Assembly: GCA_041655595.1 (NCBI GenBank)
Contig: JBBAFB010000113.1
Span: 1-7,220 of the forward strand
Length of the DNA: 7,220 nt
Reading direction: 5' to 3'
Origin: JBBAFB01 sp041655595
GTDB taxonomy: Bacteria; Bacillota; DULZ01
The notes beneath the pieces were generated by a model. It had not been told where the DNA came from and did not search any database. It worked only from the letters and a program-made list of their open reading frames with translations. Below, one piece after another: positions 1 to 6,746 of this stretch (positions are counted from its first letter, which is position 1; the number at the start of each line of letters is the position of its first letter). The position numbers and the translations under genes are program-made.

Positions 1-1369
1 CCTGAATAGCGAAGGATTTTTCAACCCCTTCGAAGGAATCAGCAATTTCCTCCAGCTTTTCCAATCGTTTAATATAGGTCTCTAGTGTTTCTCGTCTAGC
101 ACCCGGTCTTGCCGCTGATATAGCATCGGCAGCTTGCACCAACACAGCCTCCACAGATTCCGGTTCAATATCACCATGGTGCGAACCAATAGCATTAATT
201 ACTGCGGGATTTTCTTTAAATCTTTTTGCCAGGTCCATTCCAAGGGTTACATGGGGACCTTCCATTTCGTGATCCACTGCTTTACCGATGTCATGTAGAA
301 GACCAGCTCTTTTTGCCAGTGCTACATCAACACCAAGTTCCGCTGCCATTGCGGCTGCTAAATGGGCAACCTCTATTGAATGTTTTAAAACATTTTGACC
401 ATAACTTGTTCTGAATTTTAATCTACCTAAATATTTAACCAATTCAGGATGAATCCCATGGATTCCTGTCTCAAAAATGGCTTGTTCGCCCTCTTCCCTA
501 ATTCTCTGGTCAACTTCTTTTTGGGCCTTTTCCACCATTTCTTCTATTCTGGCAGGATGAATTCTTCCGTCATTAATTAATTTTTCCAGGGCAACCCTGG
601 CAACTTCCCTTCGAATTGGATCAAAACCGGAAAGAATGACAGCCTCGGGTGTATCATCTATAATAAGATCTATTCCCGTCAATGTTTCTAATGCCCTGAT
701 ATTACGCCCCTCGCGCCCTATTATTCTTCCCTTCATTTCATCGTTTGGGAGAGTCACCACCGAAACAGTAGTCTCCGCCACATGATCAGCAGCACACCTT
801 TGAATGGCTAGGGTTATTATTTCTCTAGCCTTTTTATCGGCTTCATCTTTGGCCTGAGTCTCAATTTCTTTGATCATAATGGCTGTTTCATGTTTAATCT
901 CTTCTTCTACACTTGCCAATAATAAGACCCGTGCTTCATCGGAACTTAAGCCTGATACTCGTTCCAGCTCTGTTACCTGTTGGGCATATATTTCCGATAA
1001 ATTAGTTTTTAAAACATTTAATTCTTCTTCTTTTCGGTGAAGGTTCTCTTCCTTCCGTTCCATGGTTTCACTTTTTCGATCTAATGTCTCTTCCTTTTGG
1101 ACCAAACGTCTTTCTAATCTTTGTAATTCATTACGCCGATCCCGATTTTCTCTTTCTATTTCATTTCGAAGGCGAAGAACCTCTTCTTTTGCTTCAACTA
1201 TAGCTTCTCGCTTTTTAGCTTCCGCTTCTTTTTCAGCCTCGTCTAATATTTTTGCGGCGGCTTCTTCTGCTATAGCTGTTTTAGCCTCCGATAAATATTT
1301 TCGAATAAAATAGCCAAGTATTAAACCAACACTTATAGAACCAATACCTACTAATAAATATTCTAACAA
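1..1369 (-). CDS. rny: Ribonuclease Y (3' end outside the window)
   Basis: Membrane-anchored endoribonuclease that initiates mRNA turnover in Bacillota, acting at the inner face of the cell membrane. 456 codons are visible from the TTG start; the family is about 515-520 residues, so roughly the last 65 are cut off by the left edge. In order: an N-terminal membrane segment (about residues 3-20) followed by a basic FIRK; a long charged coiled coil rich in E, K and R (about 26-190); a KH RNA-binding domain with its GxxG loop at 218-221 (G-R-E-G); and an HD metal-dependent phosphohydrolase domain with H330 and the H359-D360 pair in LLHDIGKA. The start was placed at TTG 1369 because an 8-nt Shine-Dalgarno match lies 8 nt upstream of it. 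An in-frame ATG at 1387 (six residues longer) lacks a good ribosome site, and a GTG at 1381 sits inside that site. The closeness to Bacillus RNase Y is strong throughout, so the identity is secure; the start is less so. Confidence 0.96.
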   Translation of the reverse strand, partial: MLEYLLVGIGSISVGLILGYFIRKYLSEAKTAIAEEAAAKILDEAEKEAEAKKREAIVEAKEEVLRLRNEIERENRDRRNELQRLERRLVQKEETLDRKSETMERKEENLHRKEEELNVLKTNLSEIYAQQVTELERVSGLSSDEARVLLLASVEEEIKHETAIMIKEIETQAKDEADKKAREIITLAIQRCAADHVAETTVSVVTLPNDEMKGRIIGREGRNIRALETLTGIDLIIDDTPEAVILSGFDPIRREVARVALEKLINDGRIHPARIEEMVEKAQKEVDQRIREEGEQAIFETGIHGIHPELVKYLGRLKFRTSYGQNVLKHSIEVAHLAAAMAAELGVDVALAKRAGLLHDIGKAVDHEMEGPHVTLGMDLAKRFKENPAVINAIGSHHGDIEPESVEAVLVQAADAISAARPGARRETLETYIKRLEKLEEIADSFEGVEKSFAIQ

Positions 1370-1377
1370 AGTATATT

Positions 1378-1385
1378 TCACCTCC
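1378..1385 (-). promoter_or_regulatory. Ribosome binding site deciding the rny start
   Basis: The minus strand reads GGAGGTGA, an eight-base match to the anti-Shine-Dalgarno sequence, 8 nt before TTG 1369. It overlaps the last base of the in-frame ATG at 1387 and contains the in-frame GTG at 1381. This makes TTG the most likely start, although spacing counted from the GGAGG core is a little long (11 nt). Confidence 0.6.
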
Positions 1386-1416
1386 ATTTCCCAATTAATA
1401 AAATAAAAAACATTAA

Positions 1417-1446
1417 CTATAAAATAATGCCGAGTAAACTCGGCAT
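1417..1446 (-). terminator. Probable intrinsic terminator after recX (or attenuator before rny)
   Basis: A perfect 8-bp stem, ATGCCGAG / CTCGGCAT with a TTTA loop (1427-1446), is followed on the minus strand by the T-rich tail TATTTTAT. It lies 231 nt past the recX stop and only about 57 nt before the rny TTG start. It can therefore end the recA-recX transcript or, if the rny promoter lies upstream of it, act as a leader attenuator. The T tract is interrupted by A, so efficiency is probably moderate. On the plus strand no T run follows. Confidence 0.6.
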
Positions 1447-1535
1447 ATGTTAAGAAGCTACTACCCTATAATTTTATATCCAAAAGAATGAACTCCAGTT
1501 TTATCTATACCTGTTTTTACAGCATACTTGTTTTA

Positions 1536-1570
1536 AAGTAGACGGTGCTTTTTTATGTGGTCATCTACTT
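1536..1570 (-). other. Inverted repeat in the recX-rny spacer
   Basis: AAGTAGA and TCTACTT form a perfect 7-bp stem around a 21-nt middle. On the minus-strand RNA the stem can extend by one G-U and one G-C pair. It may be part of a structured leader or 3' region, or it may be chance in AT-rich DNA; no function is assigned. Confidence 0.3.
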
Positions 1571-1677
1571 AATTAATAAAGGTATTTCAAGCCGGTATTA
1601 TCATCTATATGGAAAACTTAAGGTGGCAGTTTCTAACATAACCTTATGTGTATTTTAATCTTTTTTTGGGCATTATG

Positions 1678-2160
1678 TCAAGTTTGATTATACTGCCAAA
1701 TATCTATACCCAAGTTTTCCGCTACTTTAAAAATATGATTTTTAGAAAAGCCTCTTCTCATCAAAAAATAAACCAGTTTTTCAGGCTTTTCCCGATAGCC
1801 TTTGTTATTCTCCCATTTTTTTTGAAACAATTCTGCTAACAAAGTTAATTCATCTTCAACCGGCAGATGGGTGGCTAAAACTTCTCTAATAATATCACCG
1901 GCAATACCCTTTTCTGAAAGTTCTCGCTTTAAACGCCAACTCCCCATGGGTCTCAACCTGCTTTTATCTAACACAAATGAACGAGCGTACTCATGATCAT
2001 TAAGATAGTAACAGGATTCACACTCCAACAAAACGGAGGTGATTATTTCGCCGCAAAACCCCTTATTTACCAGCTTCTGTCTCAGTTCTACTTTACTATG
2101 CATTCTTCTAGCTAAAATTTTTAAAGCTTGATAAAAACACAGCTCCCGTTCGGTTTTCAT
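1678..2160 (-). CDS. recX: RecX, regulatory protein of RecA
   Basis: RecX binds RecA filaments on single-stranded DNA in the cytoplasm and limits RecA strand exchange and coprotease activity. The 160-residue product has the three helical RecX repeats. Repeat 1 is around residues 10-50 (ALKILARR, then LRQKLVNKGF). Repeat 2 is around 53-95, with the family signature YLNDHEYARSFV at 52-63 and the following G-x-x-R-L-K-R-E-L-x-x-K-G-I pattern. Repeat 3 is around 105-150, ending in KLVYFLMRRGFSKNHI. Its ATG lies 5 nt after the recA TGA, and the upstream bases (GAAGAGTGAAG) give only a weak ribosome site, so translation is probably coupled to recA and expression should follow the SOS promoter of recA. 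Full length for the family, no defects seen. Confidence 0.93.
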   Translation of the reverse strand: MKTERELCFYQALKILARRMHSKVELRQKLVNKGFCGEIITSVLLECESCYYLNDHEYARSFVLDKSRLRPMGSWRLKRELSEKGIAGDIIREVLATHLPVEDELTLLAELFQKKWENNKGYREKPEKLVYFLMRRGFSKNHIFKVAENLGIDIWQYNQT

Positions 2161-2165
2161 CTACT

Positions 2166-3191
2166 TCACTCTTCGCTTTTTAACTCATCGGCACCTGCCG
2201 CCGATACCTGAGGAAAATGATGATCACGAATTTTTCCCACAATCTCGGTAGCCGTTTCAATGTTTTGTCTTAGATAATCTTTTGCATTTTCCCTTCCTTG
2301 TCCCAATCTTTCTTCGTTATAAGAGTACCAGGCACCACTTCTTTGGATTATGTTCAAATCATACCCCAAGTCTAAAATACAACCTTCTTGGGAAATGCCT
2401 TCCCCATACATAATATCAAAATCTGCTTGTTTAAAAGGAGGTGCCATCTTATTTTTAACAACTCGTACTCTTGTTCTTGCGCCGATTAAATCAGTACCTT
2501 GTTTCAAATTCTCCACCCTTTTTATTTCTAATCTTACTGAGGAGTAAAATTTCAATGCTCTTCCCCCCGGGGTAGTCTCAGGGTTACCAAACATGATTCC
2601 CACTTTTTCTCTTAATTGGTTAATAAAAATTGCGGTAGTTTTCGATTTACTAATAGCACCTGCTAGCTTGCGGAGGGCTTGGGACATCAAACGTGCTTGA
2701 AGCCCAACATGTGCATCTCCCATTTCCCCTTCAATTTCTGCCCTTGGGACTAATGCTGCCACGGAATCGATAACTACCACATCTAATGCATTACTTCTAA
2801 CCAGTGCTTCTGCTATTTCCAAAGCTTGCTCCCCTGTATCAGGCTGAGAAAGCAGCAAAGCATCTACATCCACACCTAATTTGTCTGCGTAATTCGGGTC
2901 TAGAGCATGTTCTGCATCTATAAAAGCTGCAATGCCACCATTCTTTTGAGCTTCTGCAATGACATGAAGAGCAACCGTGGTTTTACCGGAGGATTCGGGC
3001 CCAAAGATTTCAATAACCCTTCCCCTTGGTAATCCGCCAATTCCCAATGCCACATCCAAAGATAATGCCCCTGTGGGAATTACTTCAATCGCAACACCAA
3101 CGCTTTGACCCATTCTCATAATAGAGCCCTTGCCAAACTGTTTCTCAATCTGGAGTAAGGCCATTTCTAAAGCTTTTTGTTTTTCAGTCAA
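2166..3191 (-). CDS. recA: RecA recombinase
   Basis: DNA-dependent ATPase that forms filaments on single-stranded DNA, drives homologous strand exchange and triggers LexA self-cleavage. The 341-residue protein is of normal length. It shows the N-terminal oligomerisation helix (KALEMALLQIEKQFGKGSIM), the Walker A motif GPESSGKTT at residues 64-72, the catalytic glutamate region IDAEHALDP (91-99), Walker B VVVID at 138-142, the L1 region around EGEMGDAHVGLQAR (154-167), the L2 loop beginning NQLREKVG (191-198), and an acidic C-terminal tail (DELKSEE). The start is TTG at 3191, set by an AGGGAGGG ribosome site 7 nt upstream; no nearby in-frame ATG fits. It has its own promoter with a LexA box and is followed after 5 nt by recX. 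The position downstream of pgsA matches Bacillota gene order, except that cinA is not next to it. Confidence 0.99.
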   Translation of the reverse strand: MTEKQKALEMALLQIEKQFGKGSIMRMGQSVGVAIEVIPTGALSLDVALGIGGLPRGRVIEIFGPESSGKTTVALHVIAEAQKNGGIAAFIDAEHALDPNYADKLGVDVDALLLSQPDTGEQALEIAEALVRSNALDVVVIDSVAALVPRAEIEGEMGDAHVGLQARLMSQALRKLAGAISKSKTTAIFINQLREKVGIMFGNPETTPGGRALKFYSSVRLEIKRVENLKQGTDLIGARTRVRVVKNKMAPPFKQADFDIMYGEGISQEGCILDLGYDLNIIQRSGAWYSYNEERLGQGRENAKDYLRQNIETATEIVGKIRDHHFPQVSAAGADELKSEE

Positions 3192-3198
3192 TTTTTCG

Positions 3199-3206
3199 CC
3201 CTCCCT
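3199..3206 (-). promoter_or_regulatory. recA ribosome binding site supporting a TTG start
   Basis: AGGGAGGG on the minus strand, 7 nt before TTG 3191. The strong match and good spacing support the non-ATG start. It begins immediately after the LexA box. Confidence 0.8.
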
Positions 3207-3220
3207 AAAACATATGTTCG
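3207..3220 (-). promoter_or_regulatory. LexA (SOS) box of recA
   Basis: The minus strand reads CGAAC-ATAT-GTTTT, against the Gram-positive SOS consensus CGAAC-N4-GTTCG. The left half site is perfect and the right half differs at its last two bases. It begins 9 nt past the -10 box, so it covers the expected transcription start and early leader, a position where bound LexA would block initiation. It is expected to make recA, and probably recX, DNA-damage inducible. Confidence 0.88.
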
Positions 3221-3229
3221 GTTAAGTAA

Positions 3230-3258
3230 ATTATAGGGTATTTAGTAAACCCTGTCAA
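3230..3258 (-). promoter_or_regulatory. recA promoter (SigA-type, full consensus)
   Basis: A perfect -35 TTGACA (3253-3258) and a perfect -10 TATAAT (3230-3235) are separated by exactly 17 bp on the minus strand. The -35 lies 2 nt past the stop codon of the upstream phosphoesterase gene. The expected start of transcription is near 3223, giving a leader of about 30 nt. A promoter this strong is consistent with abundant RecA once LexA is removed. Confidence 0.92.
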
Positions 3259-3260
3259 TG

Positions 3261-4625
3261 CTAAATTAAAAACCTTTCCAGGGATAATCTTTTAGTTTTT
3301 TCCGATAAGGTAATTACATCCGCCGCAGACAGATTCAAACCTTCTTCTACAAAATTAAAATGGAGCAAAACTAGAGTTTTAGGAATTTCATTTAAAACCT
3401 GAAAATTTCTTATGCCCGCAGCACCCGTAGTGCCTGCATCTATTATAATACTATCCTTGTATGTTTGAATTTGTTGACGGTGATCATGTCCGTGTAAAAT
3501 GACAGGAGCCAACCCGGCTAATTTTTTTGCGACACTTGGACGATGGACTGCAATTATATTCACTGTTTCTTTTTGCAAAAAAGCTGTTACCTCATTTAAA
3601 TTTCCGGGATACTTTTCATCAGAAGAAGTAATCAACTCATAACCTAAGGAAGCAGCATCCGCTAGGCCGTAAATCCTGATACCATTTAGATCAATTATTT
3701 GTTCGTCCAGTATGATAACTTTACTATATTTTTTCATATTTTCAACGGTAGCAGGGGAATCATGGTTACCCGGTACAAAAACATAGGGAATAGATAATTC
3801 CTCCAATTTACTTGTAAATATACCCTCCAAAGCCGTGCCGAAATCCGATAAATCACCTGTGTCAATAATAAAATCTACCCCAAATTCTTTAGTAACCAGT
3901 TCAATTAAATCGAATGAGGTAGGGTTGTTGTGAATATCAGAAACATGTAAAACCTTCACATCTCCGCTAATACTCCCTAAAGACTCGATGGCTTCCAAGC
4001 GCTCAAACATATCTATAAGATTATTAGCCACTATCTCCATCTGTTCATTAAAATCAGTCACCTTTAAGAAGGCCTCTTCCGCCAATCCCACCATCCACGG
4101 TGCTGCCTTTAAAGCGCCTGTAAAATAAGGTGAACCGAAGGCATCCTTTTGATATGTTTTATAGGTTCCCAGAAGTAACAAGCCCATCACCAGTAGTCCC
4201 AAAACACCGCTTAAGATAATGGTTTTTGGTTTTGTAAAACGAAGTATTAAGGCGGCTGCAATACCTCCAAGAAAAGCTAATAATAAAATTCTTGAAATAT
4301 AAGACAAAATTATATTGTTAATTTTAAGTGTTAGCGATTCCATTACTTCTTTTTGTCCGGCAACTTCTCCAAGAAATTTACTCAACAGATCAAGATCTAT
4401 ATTTTTTAAATTCAGCTGGATCTTTAAAGGAGTTCGATGAGTTTTTGCACTAATAGAGCCCAGTGGAGGAAATAGAATCTCGGTATTTCCTTTTTCGGGG
4501 AAATATAGCTTAACTTCAAAATGAAAGGCTTCAAGCCGGTAATCCATTGCATTGAATATATTAACTACCGAAAGGGCAATAAATATAATTGAAATCACGA
4601 TTCCAACCTTGAGTTTTGATGACAT
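3261..4625 (-). CDS. Membrane-anchored calcineurin-like metallophosphoesterase
   Basis: A 454-residue protein whose C-terminal half has the complete metallophosphoesterase motif set: D-I-H at 230-232, GD (257-258) within TGDLSDFG, GNHD at 286-289, the lone histidine H361 in VHRP, and GHDH at 379-382. These residues bind the two-metal centre of phosphomonoesterases and phosphodiesterases; the substrate cannot be told from sequence. The N-terminal half holds a membrane segment at about 7-27, a region of about 80 residues, and two further segments at about 111-130 and 134-155 joined by a short basic loop (RFTKPKT). By the positive-inside rule the catalytic domain would lie outside the cell, but this is inference. 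The ATG at 4625 directly follows an in-frame TGA, and a GGA-type ribosome site lies 10 nt upstream. It starts 73 nt after the protease gene, and the recA promoter begins 2 nt after its stop. Confidence 0.85.
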   Translation of the reverse strand: MSSKLKVGIVISIIFIALSVVNIFNAMDYRLEAFHFEVKLYFPEKGNTEILFPPLGSISAKTHRTPLKIQLNLKNIDLDLLSKFLGEVAGQKEVMESLTLKINNIILSYISRILLLAFLGGIAAALILRFTKPKTIILSGVLGLLVMGLLLLGTYKTYQKDAFGSPYFTGALKAAPWMVGLAEEAFLKVTDFNEQMEIVANNLIDMFERLEAIESLGSISGDVKVLHVSDIHNNPTSFDLIELVTKEFGVDFIIDTGDLSDFGTALEGIFTSKLEELSIPYVFVPGNHDSPATVENMKKYSKVIILDEQIIDLNGIRIYGLADAASLGYELITSSDEKYPGNLNEVTAFLQKETVNIIAVHRPSVAKKLAGLAPVILHGHDHRQQIQTYKDSIIIDAGTTGAAGIRNFQVLNEIPKTLVLLHFNFVEEGLNLSAADVITLSEKTKRLSLERFLI

Positions 4626-4647
4626 TCATTTCATATCCTTTATTTTT

Positions 4648-4664
4648 ATACTACTAGATAGTAT
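4648..4664 (-). promoter_or_regulatory. Dyad upstream of the phosphoesterase gene, possible operator
   Basis: A perfect 6-bp inverted repeat, ATACTA / TAGTAT with a 5-nt centre, lies about 22 nt before the phosphoesterase start. It overlaps a weak -10-like GATACT (4660-4665) that has a TTGTAT -35-like box 18 bp upstream (4684-4689). It could be a repressor site or a small hairpin in the leader. The sequence is AT-rich, so chance is a real alternative. Confidence 0.3.
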
Positions 4665-4698
4665 CTAAAGGAAAACTAATTCTATACAAAAAAACCCT

Positions 4699-6189
4699 CT
4701 AGGCCGTTTTGGTTGTATTCTTAAAACATCTTAAATGTTCCTTAATTTCCTCCCCGGATAAGACCTCTTTTTCCTTAAGCAGCGACGCAAGTAATTCTAA
4801 TAATAACTGATGTTCTCTAAGAGTTTCACGCACATTCAGTTCCCATTCCAATAATAATTTGTGAACTTCTTTTCCCGCTATTTCCTTGGACTGTTCCACA
4901 TCAATGATACCCAGACCGGAAAGACCGCAGCTGACCAAACGATTTGACAGCTTAATGGCTTCTTGTATATCATTTGCGGCACCGGTGCTTCTTTCTCCAA
5001 AAATCAGCTCCTCAGCCATAGTTCCGGCTAAAACAACCTTAATTTGACTTTCCAACTGACTTCTTGTTTGTAAATAACTATCACTCTCGGGAGATTGTCT
5101 CATATAACCCATGGCTTGGCCCCTGGGAACGATGGTAACTGAAGCCACTGAGCCCTCCTTTTCTAACTCACTTATCAAAGCATGACCGGCTTCGTGAATG
5201 GCGACCCTATATAATTCATCGGGGTTAGGCTTACGATCAAGTTTTTCTCCCAGCATCACCTTATCAATGGCTTCTTTAAAGTCCTGTTGGTTAATGTCTT
5301 GTCCTCCTTTTCTAAAGGCAAAAATCGCTGCTTCGTTGGTAAGACTTTCTAAATGAGCACCTGAAAAACCAAAGGTGTCTTGGGCAATAATCTCTAAATC
5401 CACATCCTTTGCCAAAGGTTTATTTTTTGTATGAAGCCTTAAAATTTGCAGCCTACCATCTTTATCCGGTAAATTTACTTGAACTACCCTGTCAAATCTG
5501 CCCGGCCGCAATAAGGCTGTATCAATCATATCTGCCCTGTTGGATGCACCGATAACTAAAATTTGACACTCCTCCTGTTTTGTCTGTAGCCCATCCATTT
5601 CTACTAAAAGCTGATTTAAAGTCTGATCATATTCCATGTGACCCGCATGAGATCCCCTTTTAACACCCAGGACCTCCATTTCATCAATAAATAGAATTGC
5701 TCGGTATTTTTTTGAAGCTTTTGCCTGCTCCTTGGCTTTTCTGAACAGTTCTCTTACCCTTTGTGCCCCTACCCCTGCATACATTTCTACAAATTCAGAA
5801 CCAGAAGTAGCATAAAAAACCGCATCTGTATAAGTTGCAGCCGCTTTAGCCAATAAGGTTTTACCGGTACCAGGGGGACCGGTGAGCAGGATGCCCTTAA
5901 GGGGTCTGATTCCCAGCTCATTCAATTTATTTCCTTTTTTAATAAAATCCAATGCTTCCATTAATTCTTTTTTTGCTGTAGACTGCCCCCCCACATCTGC
6001 AAAAGCTATTTCGCCACCTTGATTTTCTCCTGCAACTATATTAGTCTTTAACAACCCTTTTTGCTGCAAAAGAATAGCTAAAAACACCCCGGTTGCAATT
6101 ATTAGTAACATGGGCAATATATTGTAACCTTGCAGAACTAAATAAACCCCTATTGCTAATAAAAATCCTATCAGATAATTAACTTTCAT
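4699..6189 (-). CDS. FtsH-type AAA+ zinc protease, short form without extracytoplasmic domain
   Basis: ATP-dependent membrane protease of the FtsH/M41 family, expected to pull substrates through a hexameric AAA ring and cut them in the cytoplasm. It is 496 residues from ATG 6189, against about 600-700 for housekeeping FtsH. Two membrane segments (about 3-20 and 25-41) are joined by only about five residues, so the usual extracytoplasmic domain is absent. The AAA module has Walker A GPPGTGKT (104-111), a pore loop with YAG at 137-139 (usually FVG), Walker B ILFIDE (165-170) and a second region of homology ending RPGRFDR with arginine fingers at 228 and 231. The M41 domain has HEAGH at 332-336 and the third zinc ligand D407 in TGAAND, so it looks active. 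The C-terminus after D407 is short. ATG was chosen over GTG 6207 because AGGGAG lies 6 nt before it. The upstream small membrane protein ends 17 nt away. Probably a paralogue of, not a replacement for, the main FtsH. Confidence 0.9.
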   Translation of the reverse strand: MKVNYLIGFLLAIGVYLVLQGYNILPMLLIIATGVFLAILLQQKGLLKTNIVAGENQGGEIAFADVGGQSTAKKELMEALDFIKKGNKLNELGIRPLKGILLTGPPGTGKTLLAKAAATYTDAVFYATSGSEFVEMYAGVGAQRVRELFRKAKEQAKASKKYRAILFIDEMEVLGVKRGSHAGHMEYDQTLNQLLVEMDGLQTKQEECQILVIGASNRADMIDTALLRPGRFDRVVQVNLPDKDGRLQILRLHTKNKPLAKDVDLEIIAQDTFGFSGAHLESLTNEAAIFAFRKGGQDINQQDFKEAIDKVMLGEKLDRKPNPDELYRVAIHEAGHALISELEKEGSVASVTIVPRGQAMGYMRQSPESDSYLQTRSQLESQIKVVLAGTMAEELIFGERSTGAANDIQEAIKLSNRLVSCGLSGLGIIDVEQSKEIAGKEVHKLLLEWELNVRETLREHQLLLELLASLLKEKEVLSGEEIKEHLRCFKNTTKTA

Positions 6190-6195
6190 TATAAT

Positions 6196-6201
6196 CTCCC
6201 T
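6196..6201 (-). promoter_or_regulatory. Ribosome binding site deciding the FtsH-like start
   Basis: AGGGAG on the minus strand, 6 nt before ATG 6189. It lies inside the extra codons that a GTG start at 6207 would add, which argues that translation begins at the ATG, giving MKVNYLIGF as the N-terminus. Confidence 0.75.
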
Positions 6202-6206
6202 TTGCA

Positions 6207-6746
6207 CTACTTACTTTTATTCACAGAATCAATTCTATTCCTTGGAATAATCTCGTATAAATACCTATTTTTGTTGTGCAATTGAAAATACAAATAATCT
6301 TCATCCACTTCAAACAACCACTTATTAATTTCAACCTCACTGAAGTATTTATCTATTATTTCTTTTCCGGTAACTAAATTGTTCAAAATTGCCGCTTCCT
6401 CAATGGCAAAACGACTTTTTCTCCATAAATCATCCAAATATTCATCGCGGTTGTCTACAATATCCAAGCTATATTTGCCTTGTTTAGGCAAGACATTTCT
6501 CACTTCATTATAACTATCTTGTAAGTTTTTAACTTCATCCAATCCAACAGTTATAAACAAATCCCCATTCTCAAACTCAATAGCAGCTTCTTTTACTGGG
6601 GAAAGCTCAGCCAATTGTTTTTGGATAGGCAAAATTATTAAAAACCTTTGATAGGCTGAGTGGCCAATAAATAATAGAGAAAGAAAAAAAACGGAGGAAA
6701 GAAAAATAATAATTAAATTACCTTTTGTTAATTTCGGCCAATTCAT
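6207..6746 (-). CDS. Hypothetical single-pass membrane protein upstream of the FtsH-like protease
   Basis: A 179-residue protein that I do not recognise. A short basic N-terminus (MNWPKLTKGN) is followed by a strong membrane segment at about residues 10-28. The remaining ~150 residues are soluble, charged and without cysteine, low-complexity sequence or repeats. This is a type II layout, so the C-terminal domain should face outside; there is no signal-peptidase or lipobox site. The ATG at 6746 is preferred over an in-frame TTG at 6767 because an AAGGTG ribosome site lies between the two, about 9 nt from the ATG. It ends 17 nt before the start of the FtsH-like protease and follows a good extended -10 box, so it is probably the first gene of that operon. 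Since the protease lacks its own extracytoplasmic domain, this protein is a candidate partner, adaptor or regulator, but that rests on context alone. Confidence 0.75.
   Translation of the reverse strand: MNWPKLTKGNLIIIFLSSVFFLSLLFIGHSAYQRFLIILPIQKQLAELSPVKEAAIEFENGDLFITVGLDEVKNLQDSYNEVRNVLPKQGKYSLDIVDNRDEYLDDLWRKSRFAIEEAAILNNLVTGKEIIDKYFSEVEINKWLFEVDEDYLYFQLHNKNRYLYEIIPRNRIDSVNKSK

Larger units (their letters stand above)
1388..1677 (-). other. recX-rny spacer, AT-rich, no gene seen
   Basis: This 290-nt stretch between the recX stop and the rny start is very AT-rich. Both strands hold only very short open frames without a convincing ribosome site. Read on the minus strand it contains, in order, a long-range stem (1536-1570), a 4-bp hairpin CTGT/ACAG (1511-1522) and a strong 8-bp hairpin followed by a T-rich tail (1417-1446). 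No convincing TTGACA/TATAAT promoter was found, although rny probably needs one here if the hairpin ends the recA-recX transcript. It does not match a riboswitch or T-box that I recognise. Confidence 0.6.

Noticed and set aside
226..414. Plus-strand open frame of 62 codons
   Set aside because: Antisense to the conserved HD domain of RNase Y.
1062..1313. Plus-strand open frame of 83 codons, rich in Ser, Arg, Phe and Ala
   Set aside because: It is antisense to the coiled-coil part of RNase Y; the biased composition is the mirror of Glu/Lys/Ala codons, and there is no ribosome site.
1511..1560. Plus-strand terminator-like run GGTGCTTTTTT
   Set aside because: The upstream pairing is asymmetric and weak and no plus-strand gene is present to terminate.
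1648..1839. Plus-strand open frame of 63 codons
   Set aside because: Mostly antisense to the 3' part of recX; hydrophobic content comes from A/T-rich complement, no ribosome site.
2350..2547. Plus-strand open frame of 65 codons inside recA
   Set aside because: Antisense shadow of a highly conserved gene with no independent signals.
4690..4720. Possible terminator at the end of the FtsH-like gene (T run after AGAGGG)
   Set aside because: A run of seven T follows the stop, but only a 4-bp stem with a long loop can form before it, so no credible intrinsic terminator.
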